From: Cruorifilaria tuberocauda
Taxonomy: Eukaryota; Nematoda; Chromadorea; Rhabditida; Onchocercidae
Length of the DNA stretch: 64,000 nt
Direction: 5' to 3'
Assembly: GCA_013365365.1 (NCBI GenBank)
Contig: JABVXU010000017.1
Coordinates: 1 to 64,000, forward strand
In this document: piece after piece, positions 38,038-51,400 of the stretch
Layout of the letters: each line of letters begins with the position of its first letter
Position numbering within the stretch: the first letter of the stretch is position 1
Notes under the pieces: generated by a model
The model's input: the letters and a program-made list of their open reading frames with translations, nothing else
What the model was told of the DNA's origin: nothing
The model's database searches: none
Position numbers and translations under genes: made by a program

Positions 38038-39465
38038 GAGGGACGAAACTGTTTCAGTTTGTACTTTAAAGCACATCTTTTTTTTTACCGTTTGAACAGG
38101 TACACTTTTGCAATTAACTGCAGCTATCTTGAATTAGATAAATCCAAATGATGCTTACATTCCAGGTTGCTTTATACGTGCTGTGCATAGTCTTTGTGCA
38201 TGTTGTGTATAAACAGCGCAGAATGTTTATTTTTCACATAAAAATTTCTGACCGAGTTTAAGGGAATAATTATACTTCTGAATATTCCCTTTGCTTTTCA
38301 TGTAGTCTTTTCTTTCTTTGTGGTTGTTCTTAGTTTCTGTATCGGAGCATTTGAGATCCACTTAATTAAAGATCATGAACAATATTTGCAAATCAAGATG
38401 AGGAATATTGTTTTAACGAATGAAAAATAGGTATTATTTCTGAAATTTGTATCAGATATTAAAGAGTTTAAAGAATTAAGATTAAAGATTGTTATCGTGT
38501 TGCAAAAAAATGGGTAAAACTAGTTGGACTGAAAAGTTTGGATTGTTTTTTCAGAAAAAATTTTTCATGTCTTTCGTGATTCGGTTTTTTTCCCGAATAA
38601 GAGCAAATTGTATTTATTCGGAATGGTAGAAAGATAAATAAAATATTCAGTGTTGATTCACAGTGTAACTTTCTGAAATAAAATATTAATAAGCGCTTCA
38701 AAAATTCTCATAATCTCTAGTGTGCTTGTCCATCAATTTGCTGCATCGCAATATGCTATGCTGTAAAATACTAAGAAAAGCTAATAGATAATCTTCAGAA
38801 ATCTTTAAGATATCATTTAGTATATTATTATATATAGCAAAGTTTGAATTACTTATCTATATTGCTAAAGTGAAATCTGCAGATTTGATATAATGACCAT
38901 TTTAAATCTCAGTTTTGGCACAGTAATAATCATTTGAATTGCAGTCGCAAAAATTGTATTTCCCTGTTTTGAAATAAACGCAGAAGCATCGTGCTGTTTA
39001 TTATCAATTTAAAATGGATATATCATATGTAATCCGGTTTTCCTTTTTTGATCACTGGAATCACTGGACGTATATGTAATATGTATATGAAGAGGAACCT
39101 GATAAATTAAATGATCGCCTTTAAAAAATAACAAAAAATCTCTATACAGGAAAGTATAGATCAATCAGTTAAAATAAGCAATACCAATTCTAAATGTCTT
39201 TCAAGAGACAATATGATGTGTATAGAACTTCTCCAATCAGTCTGATTAGGTCGAATCTATTAAAAGAGCTTTTCATTTTAAATAGATGCAGGAATATTCT
39301 TTATTAACTCTGAATTTTAATTAGGTGGAAAACAAAAAATTTGGTACTTACTGGGAGCATTTATCGTTTCAAATTTTAAATAAAGAAATTCCAAAGATTA
39401 CAAATTTTTCCGAGAAAAATTTTTCGGAAAAAACTTGATCGTTCTTGAAAATGCTATGGAACATT
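38038..39465. other. intergenic, convergent 3' ends
   Basis: About 1.4 kb between the forward thymidylate kinase stop and the reverse-strand stop of the EVI1-type gene. It must contain both 3' UTRs. No coding signal was found. Confidence 0.6.
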
Positions 39466-42400
39466 CTAGAAAATAGGCTGGGCGGATGGCGTTAGTTGTG
39501 AAAAAAGATTTCGAGCCGAGAATGGTAACGCAACGGCAGTTGTCCTTACTGGTGTGGCGAGTGGCTCCCGACGAACTGTTAGAGTTCCGGTAGCGGCAGC
39601 GATCGTTAGGGCACTACTTGACTCATGCTTCTTAGTGTGCCGATCCAAATTAGTTTGCTGCCCGAAACGACGGTCACAACGGTCACATCTGCAGCAAATC
39701 ATTGTATTTATCAAATTGAAATGGTCAATGGCAAGCATGAAACGTGCAAAAGAGTGATAATAAGTGGTATTATTATCAATCACGAATTCTTTTTTTCAAT
39801 TTCTTGCTTTCTCCCCTGAAAATGACAGATCTAAGAAGAACTAAGAAATCTTTTGCAAGTTGCCGCGATCGCGATTGTACGATCTCAGAGATCATTAGCT
39901 ACAAGAATGATAAATATAATGTATGACAATAAATGATCGATCGCAAATATTACAATAGAGAGTGACAGATGAATGATAACAATTTAGAGCGATTGCATTC
40001 AGCAATGTTGCGATAAGAATGAGTTACACGAATGTTATTTCCTAAATGATAAATAATAAAATATCATATTTGTATCGATTACGCCTATTATCATTACCTG
40101 AATGGTTTCTCCTTATTATGTATATTGCGAACATGCCGCTGAAGATTTGAGCTGATTGAAAATGATCGATCGCAGTATTGACACTAAAAAAGATAGTAGA
40201 TAGTATTGCATGTAAATAAAATTCCTTAATGAATCAAGTTTTAAGGATAGATAATTAGCAGCAGTGACACAAATGAAATGATAATTTAATAGTTGATTAA
40301 TAAGTTGAATAATTTGGTTTGTTTTTAATTTTTTACTGTTATCCACTCTCTATTCAGTATCTTCGTGAAGCGCTTGAAATTTAAATATCAGATAATTTGA
40401 GATATATGTGGGAAAATACATATGCCATACATATTTATATTTAGTTACCATCACAATACCAAATCGTGCATAGATTTATTTTTATCAGTGGAGCTTTGAA
40501 GAAATATGACCTCTACTATTCTATGAGTGGTTGAACTGTGGATTTTTTCTAGCATTTGACAAGAAGACGAAAATGTAAGAAGTTATGAAGATCGATAGAA
40601 ATGATGTGAGAAAAAAATACATGTATTTTTGAATACGTACACAGCATTTGCACTTAAGAAATTATATTACTCCATGATTTCATGTAGTTCAATTTATGAA
40701 TTTCAAGAGAAAAGCTTCACCTGAAAAATTAAAGTGACAATGGATGTTATGATTTCTAAAGTAGATCAATCTTGATCTAATTTCACTTATCATTTCATGG
40801 GAAAAGGAATAAACGACGATTACGCCAGCGGACATTCTCTACAAAACTGGTTTTTTGGTGTAGCAAAAGAAGAGAAGAGAGCGTAGAGGTTTTAGTTGAC
40901 CCCGCATGTGCTAAGTCTTCAGCGCAACACTTTCACTTTTACACCGCAATCCATTGTGGATGATGCTGATTTGTGCAAACGTATGATCGTCGAGATTGAA
41001 TGAGCGGGGGGAGAAAAACTGAAGGTTTCCCGACGCCTGCAGGAAGGCCGAATTTTGAAGTGAATGTCAATGGAAACATGTTCAAATTTCGCTTGCTATT
41101 CACTCTTTGGCAGAACAGTGCGACTATCCAGAATTCCTGATAAATCCTCAGATTCGTCGACAATAACCTCTTCCAATCCAACGAGAATAAACTGTTTCTG
41201 ATACTTAAGTGTTGGCTGTTATTTTTTACAAAATTAGCATTTTCAACTTTTTAAAGTATTTATTAACCAAAATAATTGTTATGAAATAAATAAAACCTTA
41301 CCGATCTCCTGTTGATGAAATCAGAGTAAAAATTGGGAATAATTTTTCTAATTAACAAAAGGAAAAATAATTTTAAAGCGATCTTACCAGAGTTTGTCTA
41401 GCAAAATTTTTGAAATTGAAATGATTTTTAAATTTATAATTTTGGTGAAATTTTCATGAAAAATTCAACTACGGAATGAATTAGAATACAGTGTGTGACA
41501 CATTAAATGAGTTGCAACTTGAATTTCTTTTCGAATTTGCGAATTATTTGAAATGATTTGATGGAAAATTACCATTGCAATTCAATCCTACGTTTCATGA
41601 TCCAACTGGGCATCATTCTGCTTCTTACTGTTCATTAATAATGATAATATTATCAATGAGATTTTAATATAAATTTCAGTTGAATTATCCTGTAATATTA
41701 CAGCAAAAAAAGACGACTTATCATTTGCTGATTTTCGTTTACAAGAAAATAACAAATTTTAAATTATGAATTATAAAATATGATATTTTACCTTGTAAGG
41801 CTGTTCACCGGTATGAGTTCGAAGATGTCGTGTCAAATTCGCACTACGTGGGAAAACTTTGGCACAGAATTTGCATGTATAACGATCACGTGCAGTTTTT
41901 GAAAAAGGAGCTGATGGCGCTGAATGATGTGAAGAATGCGTGTAGGGATTCAAACGGCTAGCCACCGCAGCGCCTGAGGGTGGAGGAACGATGGGATAGG
42001 TGAATGGACGACGAAACATTTGCATGAAAGCGGTGGAGGAAAAAGGGTTCACTGCCGGAGTTAGATCCAATTTACCAAAATTTTTAGGTAGCATTGATGA
42101 TTCTGTGGATCCGATTAGATTCTCGTGCTCTATTCCCGTCCCACCTTTTTGATTTCCCGATCTGAGAAACACTTGATCACTTTCATTTTCTGCATTTTTC
42201 TGCTCTTTCTCATCATTCGACTGCTCCGTCATTGCAACTTTATCTTCAGCCTGCGGAGTTGTGCTTAGCATTGTTACCCTTGCTAATGCCGTCCCAGTTC
42301 CAGATGCTTTCATCGATAGATCCAATGGAGTTAATTCAAAATCACCCAGCGAACCATCATCACTTGAACCGTGTGAATTGTATTTTTGATCAGTTGGCGA

Positions 42401-45400
42401 TGGATCCGATGGTTGTTCACTAAAATTTATATATAGCTTAACTGCCTAAGAATTAGAACAATAAATTCAGCTTAATTTCAATGATCATAGTTTTATTAAA
42501 ATCAAATAATATATTCCCATTCTTTTAAATTAAACTGAAAACAGGAAAAATTTTGACCATTAATATCCATTAATTAGTGCTTCAATTAATCAACTCAAAT
42601 TAAGTGAAAGTTAATAAAACAATTAAACCTGCTTCCAGGTGAACTTTCACCATCAGAACCGTTGACATGATAATCATCCTTCCATGGAAATAGGGCATTT
42701 GTAATTGTGGGAACTGATATTGGTACTGCTTGAGAATGTTGTTGTTGTTGTTGTTGCGGTTGAGTTGATGCGATTTGTAACAATCGAGACCAATAATGCG
42801 ATGGTACTGTGAGCAATGGAGGCTGCGTTGCTATTAAAATGATTTCAATGTATTAATCACTGATTGATAAAATGAGAATGCGAAAGTTTCTCAATTTATG
42901 CTTTCATTTGCTGTTACAGAAGTCATGGAAATCACTGGGAAATGTAGGTCTAATTCTCCTGCGGACGGATGATAGATATGCTTTTTTGTTTTCATCATTG
43001 TTGTGTGTTTTTTCGACATTGTCTTTCTCAGTAATCGTTATCTGTTTAAAAAATTACTTTGAATGGTAAGCTCAGAAAGCTTGTTATATCTTCTTTGGTA
43101 TATTTGGTATTTTTTTTTGCTCAAATATTTATTTTCTCTTTCAAAGAACTGTTGTTGTTTGAAAAAAAAAGAATTCACGAAAATTTTTGTTGCGTTAGTA
43201 AAACGAAATTCAGATTTAAAATTTAAGTATCTGAGGAGAAATAATCTTGATATGAAGAAAAATATGAAAATTGAAGAGAAACAAAGAGATTCTGATAGGA
43301 GCAAAGGACAAAAAAAGTTTGAGGCGAATAATGAAAGATAAAAGATAAGGAAAGAAAATTGATGAAAGGGATGAAAGATGAGGAAGAAGAAGATTGCATT
43401 ATACTTGTTGAAATATTGTCAGTGAAATGAAAAAGGAAGGAGATTGTTCGTAATTTGGAGAACCTCTTTTCCCAATTATCCATACTTATTATGTCCGGAA
43501 AACCTGTTCTTTTACCTATTTCGGTTGTCCTTTATTGCAAATCACGCAAATTTATTGGGAAGAGAGATTTAAAATCTAAAAATAAAGCTAAGGAAAGAGT
43601 TGAATGACATCACATCAATCTCAATAAAAAACGGAAGGATATTTGCAAATGCTTTTTGGATTTTATGTGGTTCAGATTGATTTGTGAAAAGCATTGATGG
43701 ATGATTGAAGAATACTTACCAATAGGTTTATAGAAGGCGCTAAGTGCGGTCATCTGCGGCTCACATACGGACCTATGCCTGATAAGCGCTGATTGACTGG
43801 CTAGCGACGCACTACAAAACTGGCATTGCCATCCTTCCTGAAATTATGTCGTCTTTGATTTTTTTTTTAATTTATTCTTGATTATATACTTCGCTAATTA
43901 CGAATTTACGCTATTTTGAAAAAGCTCTTTTCTCTGACAAGTGTACGGTTGTTCACAAGTTTCTTAGAGGAGTAAAAGTTGCATTGTGCAAGAAATCTTT
44001 AAAGTAAAAAAATAAAATTTTCGAGATTCCATGAGTAAAATCCATGACATATATAGGATTGCAATATTCGCAATACGCAATGAAAGCTTTAAAGTTGCAT
44101 TAAAATCTTTAAATCTTTGCATTCCAAACTTAATGTGCAAGTAGTTTCATCAATACGAAATATAAAGACGTTTAATAGTTCCCCTTGCTTTGGATTCAAT
44201 TTTAACATGGATTGCTTCCATAATTAAAGCATTCCACACTACACTTTTTTGGGATTAATTATTTCCTAATATTATTATTGCAATCAATTTTTGTTTAATA
44301 CAGAAGAGTGCCTAATAAAGTCCTATACAAATGATTATACTAAATTCAATGGTTGTAACTTTTAAAGAATAAAATTTGAGTTTGGACTGGTAAGAATAAC
44401 AATAACCTTTATAAGTTCAACTCCACTTTAACTCAAATGGGGTCAGATATTATTGAGAAAACTCATGAAAAAACAAAAAATTGTTTTAAAAAATCTATTT
44501 TTGTCAAAGTTATAAAATGTTCTATCATCTAAAAAATAATGCATTTCGTATTACTATATGCGAAAAAGAAAAACTAACTAACCAAATGTATTCGCTTGTG
44601 ACGACAAAGATTGGAAAATTGAGTGTATGCCTTGTCGCAAACGTGACAACGAAACGGTTTTGAACTGCAGTGAATATGACTATGTTGCTTGAGACCGCTA
44701 AATAAACACTATTATATTTCGAGAAAATTTAGAAATCAATGACTTATCCATGAGAAATTCATGACAAATTCTTAAATTAGAGAACGAAATCAGTTAAATT
44801 TAATACTATTGTTTGAAGTGAAAATTTTTCCACTTAATGAAACCGTTGATTGGTTAGTCGACATGTTTAGTAATAATAAATATACAGTATTGATACATCT
44901 ACATAATGTTGATAGGTTGATCATTCTAAGTGTTTATCATCCAATGAGTTAGCTAGACCAATAAAGGAAGCCGTAATCTATGTGCTACAGTAATCATTAT
45001 GTAACGATGATGAAATAATACCGCATTGCGTAAATTGTTTAAAAGCGAAACATCATCAAATGACATACTGTATCATAATAAATCGTGGACATTATAATGT
45101 TATTTAAGTGATATGATGGTCATTTGATGTTTCGCTTTTTTTTTTGAAGTTTTTAGAAATATTGCTGAGAATTCAACCAATTGTAAAATGTAGAAACTTT
45201 GGGAATTTTCCTAACTTCTTCTAAGGTTTTCCGATATTTTATCCAGCAACATAATGTTTAAATGATGGAATGCTCAATTCAGCAAGTGGAATTGTATGAG
45301 TAATCCTGAATAAGTCATGAAATGAACTTATTCTACAAATTCCTGACTTTTCCAAGAACTTAAGAATGAGAAGGAACTTTTCTTGCCGCCAAATGGATTT

Positions 45401-48400
45401 AAATCACCAAAGAAATCGAGATTCAGTAAAACTATTTAATTCTTCATTTGATGAAAAATCTCTTTCAGAAATTAAACGTACGTATTTCATCGGAAAAAGT
45501 ATAAAGAAAATGTGCGGCTTTTTCATCTTATAAATGATCATTTCATAGTCAAAAAATAAGGTTTTCAACTAGAAGGGGAACATTTTAAATCCATAAAAAA
45601 ATTACAGCGAAGAATATATCATCGCAAACAATGAAATTATCATCAAGTGAAATTTGATGGGAGAGGCTATATCAAAAAAGAAAATAGCAAGAAGGACAGG
45701 AATATTAAAATAGACTGTTCTAAGCGTAAATATTTGTATTTCAATATAGAAAAGAGATGGTGACGGATAGTAAAGGAGTTAAGGGGAATCATTTGGTCAC
45801 CTTGCAGACGAGAAGCTTTTCGGGCAAAGTTGACACTGATAAGTTGCCGCTGCTTGATGATGTTGTTGTGTTGATGACGACTGTTGTTGTTGTTGAGCAC
45901 TGCAAAAGTGACAATTTTCACTTTCTTCTCGTTTCTTCAATCATCTTTTTCATCTTTCTAAGATATGTAACTCTCATACACACACATACACACAAGCACA
46001 ATTTGCATATATCTATTACAGCAACATGAAATTTGAATATTGCCGTCGGCGGGGTTATATCAGATCAGATATAGAATACGAAGATATAGAGGTAAGGGAT
46101 TAGATTCGAGTTCGATTCTAACAGGAGCAGTCCTTCGTTCATCCCCGGGGGAAAGTGGAAGAGGAAAGATTGAGCGGGGTACGCGAAGGGTATGTGGCGT
46201 AATATGGGTCACTAGGACAATCATTGAAAGTGAAAATTACTGCCCTTGCAGTGTTGTTAACTCCTACTACTTTTTCTACAATTGCTACGACAACTACGAC
46301 AACGCTTGCTGCTACCCCGCCTGCGTATTTTCCCGTTATCACTCGGTCTGCAATTCCACAAACTCCTTTTTCACACTCAAGGATGGGATGGAAAAATAAC
46401 ATAAAGAGAATACTCGATAATTTAAACAATTATTTAGCGTGGTTATCATCAAGAATTATCATAAAGTGATATGATACCAATAAGTTCCATCATCTATTCA
46501 ACTATTTTCCCATTAAATCAAATATAAAATTGAACCAAACGTATTCAGAAAAGAATTATCACACGAGTGTCAAGGTTTCCATAACTAAAAAGAACTTTTA
46601 TGAACTGAAATCTCAATTATTTAATTTAAAATAGTTCAACTCTCTTATCTTAAGCAGTATAAATCTCAGTTTTACGGAACTTTTTACCGGTTTAAATTGC
46701 ATGACTAAAGCAAACTGAAACCTAACTTCATATTTATCAAATTTAGGAAATCTTGCAAAATTTTCAAATAGCTGTGGAAGAACATTTTTCAATTTGAATG
46801 CGTGTCTGAAAAAAATACGATGCTTTCGGGTTTTTAGCATTGGTTAAAACTTTAATAACGAGTGGGTAGACTCGAGAGAAATGCATCCAAAACTATTCCG
46901 AAATAAAGCACTTTGTACAAAACTTTTGTGAAAATTGTCACTTCTTTTCAAAAAAGAAACAAAAACAGTACTCGTCTTTTGTAATATTCACACTTTATCT
47001 CCACCTTTTACAATATCTTTTATTTCTTGTTGTCCATAGTGAGTTGCCCCCATCACCTAATTTTCTTATCAATTAAAAAATTCTCTTCCGGTTTCCGGTT
47101 TATTGAACTTCGTTAACTTCAAAATGATACAATAGATTTAAAAAAAACGATATTTCCTGAGAAATAGAAAACATGCATTTTTTTCTCTCCAATAAACAGG
47201 ATTTCGGGATTATAAGATTGAAATGAAACACTATTTTAACTGAACAGTCGTTTCTTCTAAAAAAATTTTAGAAGATTTTAACAAAAACGAATTTCAAAAA
47301 CAATTACATAATTTCTTATGCTTCAGATTTATTAAAATAGAATTCAATTGATTAATTTAATTTTTCAATCATTTTTTAAGATTCTGATTAATATCGATTG
47401 CTCCACATTTATTACTACGATCAAAATCAGTAGGATCATTTTATAATGCTTACCAATTGAATTGGCGAGATAACGCAACAAATTTGAAGTAAAAATTTGT
47501 TTTTAAGTCATTTTATTTATTAAACCACTGATTTAAAGATTTAATTAATAACATTTAAAGCATCATATTCTTTCATCAAATTACAGCTTTCCAGATGCTA
47601 GCTTCTGACAATATACTCTCTGTCTCTCTTTAGATACTGGAAAATCTCTCAAAGTGGGAAATGAAAAGAGTGATAAGTGGATAATAAGCAGAAATGGAAG
47701 AAGTGTACCTTTCTGGATAATGCTCTTGCTGTCGTAGTTGCTGTCTAGTTATGATATTAGCAGTATCAGTGGAAGTAATAGTTGTTGTAAGATGTGCCAT
47801 AGTTGCTTCTGTTGCTCGAGATATAACCGATGATGGTGATGCTGACGATGATGATGATGACGATGATGATGGTGGTGATGATGACTGTGATGATGATGGT
47901 GATGGCGGTAACGAGATAGATGAGGTGGTAGGTTTCCGTGAGCTATGGCTTTGCATATGTGAGCAATCTTCAGCCACCACACCGTCCTCATCATCATCAT
48001 CATTATCATTACCGCTATCATGCAAAAGTTGCTCAATTTCGATCTGTCGATCAGCTATCAAACGTTCGTTCACTTCAATCTCACGAGATGTTTGCAAGCA
48101 TATCTGTAAGCAATTTTCAAAATTTCATAGCCTTGAAACCGAAATGAAGACAGCAAAAATGGCTAACAATAAACGAGAACTATATTAAATTGATATGGCG
48201 TTCTAATTACCTTTTTGAAACACAATTAAAAATTAGTAAAAAAAGACGAAAAATCAGAAGGACTAATCGAAGAGACCAAGTTAATAGAAATAAATTAGCA
48301 CGAAATATATGGGAATAGAAAGAAAATCTTAATGACAAAAATTATTCAACCAATGTTTCTAATTTTTTTCAAACATTATTAATTATTTCCGAGCAAATTA

Positions 48401-51400
48401 TCCCTCTATCTCAAGAAGGATTTGAAAATCCACTTCTGACCTTTCACTTTTCTTTTGCATTCGTCGGCAACGTTAATTTTCAGTTCTCTCAGACAATTGT
48501 AGCTTTTTTTCGTCATAAGATTTATTTAATTGATTGATTGATTAGTCAATTAGGCTTATAGCTGAAATGAAGAAAAGGGGGGTGAAAAAAAAGCCAGATG
48601 AATGAATATAAGCTATGTTGGAGAATTCCAGCGGAACTGAGAGAATTACGGTGTGAAGAGAGAAAAGAAGAAAGCTAATGATGATGATTGGTGTTCCTCT
48701 TTCCGAGAACCATACCTTACCTCATGGAACAATTAATTACATTGTTTGCAATGAAGCGGAAGACATATGTTGCTAATTTGCTCGTTAAGATAAAGAAGAA
48801 AAGAAGAAAGGATTATTTGGAGATGGATGAATAAGGACAGGAAGAAGGTTTCCGTTTCTTTCCATTTGCAAGGTGAGGCTTTCGAGAAGGTCATCGCAGG
48901 ACAGGTGCTTATCAAAGTGGACATGCATGTACCCTTTATCCATTGAGAAACTGTTGGATTCTGAGATGTAAATGATTGCTCACCTGGGAATCCAAGCAAC
49001 CTGCTCCCTTTTCCAATTCTCTGATCTTGAATAGACTCATTTCAAGATCTTATATTGACATTTCATTAATGGAGCAACTTCACTATCCTACATTCTCATG
49101 TATACATAAAAGATTAAAGAAATATATTGTGTGTAAAACATACCAATGAATTTTATTCGATAAAAATAAAATGTGAACTTGATCAGAATTAAAATTTTGA
49201 TTAAACACAATAGAATAATTTGATGAAGAGAATTTGGATCAACAAAGCTGTTGAATCTTTTCATACCTTTTTTTACATAAGTTCAGAATAGTCGTTTTCT
49301 CTTAAGCTATTTATTCAAAAATGATTCACTATACTTTTTTACTACTGTGGCTACTCATTTCTTTCTCACCACCGTTTACAGATATACCGGTTTTACGCAA
49401 TAACCGAAATTACAGCTCTCTTTTTTGTAATTCCATCTGCGTAACCAATCAATATGGATCAATTCACTTTATGAAATAAAAGTCAATAAACAATCTTATA
49501 TATGCAAAATACTATAATCATTTGGGTGAAAGACGAAATTATTTCGTGCAAAATTGTTTGCAAATAAAATAAGGATACTAATTTTGAAATATCCGATTTT
49601 CCGATTTGCTATTGGCTTAATGGTAAAAAAACTGATTTATTTAATTTTATCAAAAATACCTCATTCTTGCAACTGATTATGATGTTTCAAATATTCGTAT
49701 TACCAGGGAAGAGAAAACAGGACGATTCACAGACAGGGTAGATCTTTCAATTACTATCTCATTCCTTATGATGTTACCATTGTTATCACAAGGATCAGGA
49801 TTCGCATTTTTTTCTCATCAAATCCGGTTTATAATTGGATGTGATTTATCTAACATAAAAAAATGATTAATTTGTTGACCAACCATTCGGCACCTTCTTG
49901 ATTTCAATGATTTTTATGTAGCGTTTCGGTTTTCGAAGGATTATTATTCATTTCTTTGTTAAAGTTATTATTACATCTCAAATTGTCATAAGAAATTGCT
50001 TGAAATATGAAGAAAGCTTAAAAATGAATTAGGAAAAAATGAAACTAAAACTAATTGACCCCAGTAAATGAGTTCGATTTTCTAGGAAACCCTATCCAAA
50101 ACTCGTGAGCTGAGTCTTCGATAAAACTTATTTCATTTCATTTGGATTCCTTTACTATTTTTACAAATTATTCGCCGATCAAGTGTTCATAATTTAAAGA
50201 AATGCTTTTTTCTTAAAATTAATTTAAAATGTCGAACTTTTTGTTGAACGGATCGCACGAGTACGTTGAAATTGCTTTCAGAATTTGCTAATGGGCGAAT
50301 CAAATTGAGTAAGAGCAATGCATTGGCATCATTTTCTCCTCCCTGAAATAATTGATTGTTGAATCGATTTGAAAATGAAAATTTAAAATTTAATAGAATA
50401 AGATTTCCCGTACTGTATTATTATTGAAGCAAAAAGAAAAGTATTTTGGATTTTTTGACTAAATTCTTCAGACTAATTAATTTCTATAAAAGTGAAATAA
50501 ATTCTTTAGACATGTTGCATTTGGACAATTCCAGTTGTTTCAGTTACTACAAAATCTTGTTATTTTTTTTCATCGGTCATAACAAGTCATGAATAACATT
50601 AATTTCAATTTTAATACATTATTCCCGATTTGCTCATTTTTGAAATTCTGCACGGTAAGATGATGATCTTATAGAATATGATTATTTAAGCTGTTAATTG
50701 TTCATAGTGATTTCTACTTAATTGATTATCAGTTCATCAAATAAAACTACATGAAGTATGTTCAATAAACTTATGTTCGTTATACAGTTGTAATCTTAAA
50801 GGAGTCTTGAGTAATATGACTGACAACCTATAAAGCAATAATTTCTTTCTCTCCTTCTGTCACTCTCTCTCTTTCTTCCTTTCTCTTTATGTAATGAAAT
50901 AGGAAGAATGAAATGAGTGTCTTTAGTTAAGATCCCATTTGCTTTACTGACGATTAATTCCGATAATTGCCTGGCATGAATATTGTGTAATAATATAAGT
51001 GGATTAAAACATTTTCGAAATGAACCATAATGTCACTGATTGAGATAGTGCCAGAGATGATAGAAATATTAAAGATAAATGAAATCGCTATAATGTTGTT
51101 TGCGTCAGGTATGATAAAGGAAGTGATAGCAAAAATGATGATTATGGTGAGCAGTATAATGGGTGCAGTGTTGATGAAATAATTATCCTTGATTGCTCTC
51201 TTTTATAATTGTTTCAAATCATGGTTAAATTCACCATTTCAAGTCTATTTCTGTGCTTATCTCCAAGGTAGCTGGCTATGTGTGATTGAGTTAGGCCTTT
51301 CCCGTTATTCTATTATCGGTCTTTTCGAAACGCTACATCAATACATCACATTACTAGTTTTCTTTTTACCAACAACACATCATTCGCCTTCCAAATAAGT

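Noticed and set aside
46080..46130. GATTCGAGTTCGATTCTAAC, resembling a tRNA T-loop
   Set aside because: No matching acceptor, D and anticodon stems could be assembled around it on either strand.
46040..46469. Open frames on both strands in an intron of the EVI1-like gene
   Set aside because: Moderately GC-rich sequence open in several frames at once; only a weak Arg/Cys-rich exon candidate, not enough to annotate.
47751..48188. 145-codon Asp-rich forward frame and His-rich reverse frame
   Set aside because: Both are shadows of the poly-Ser coding trinucleotide repeats of the EVI1-like exon 47709-48103.
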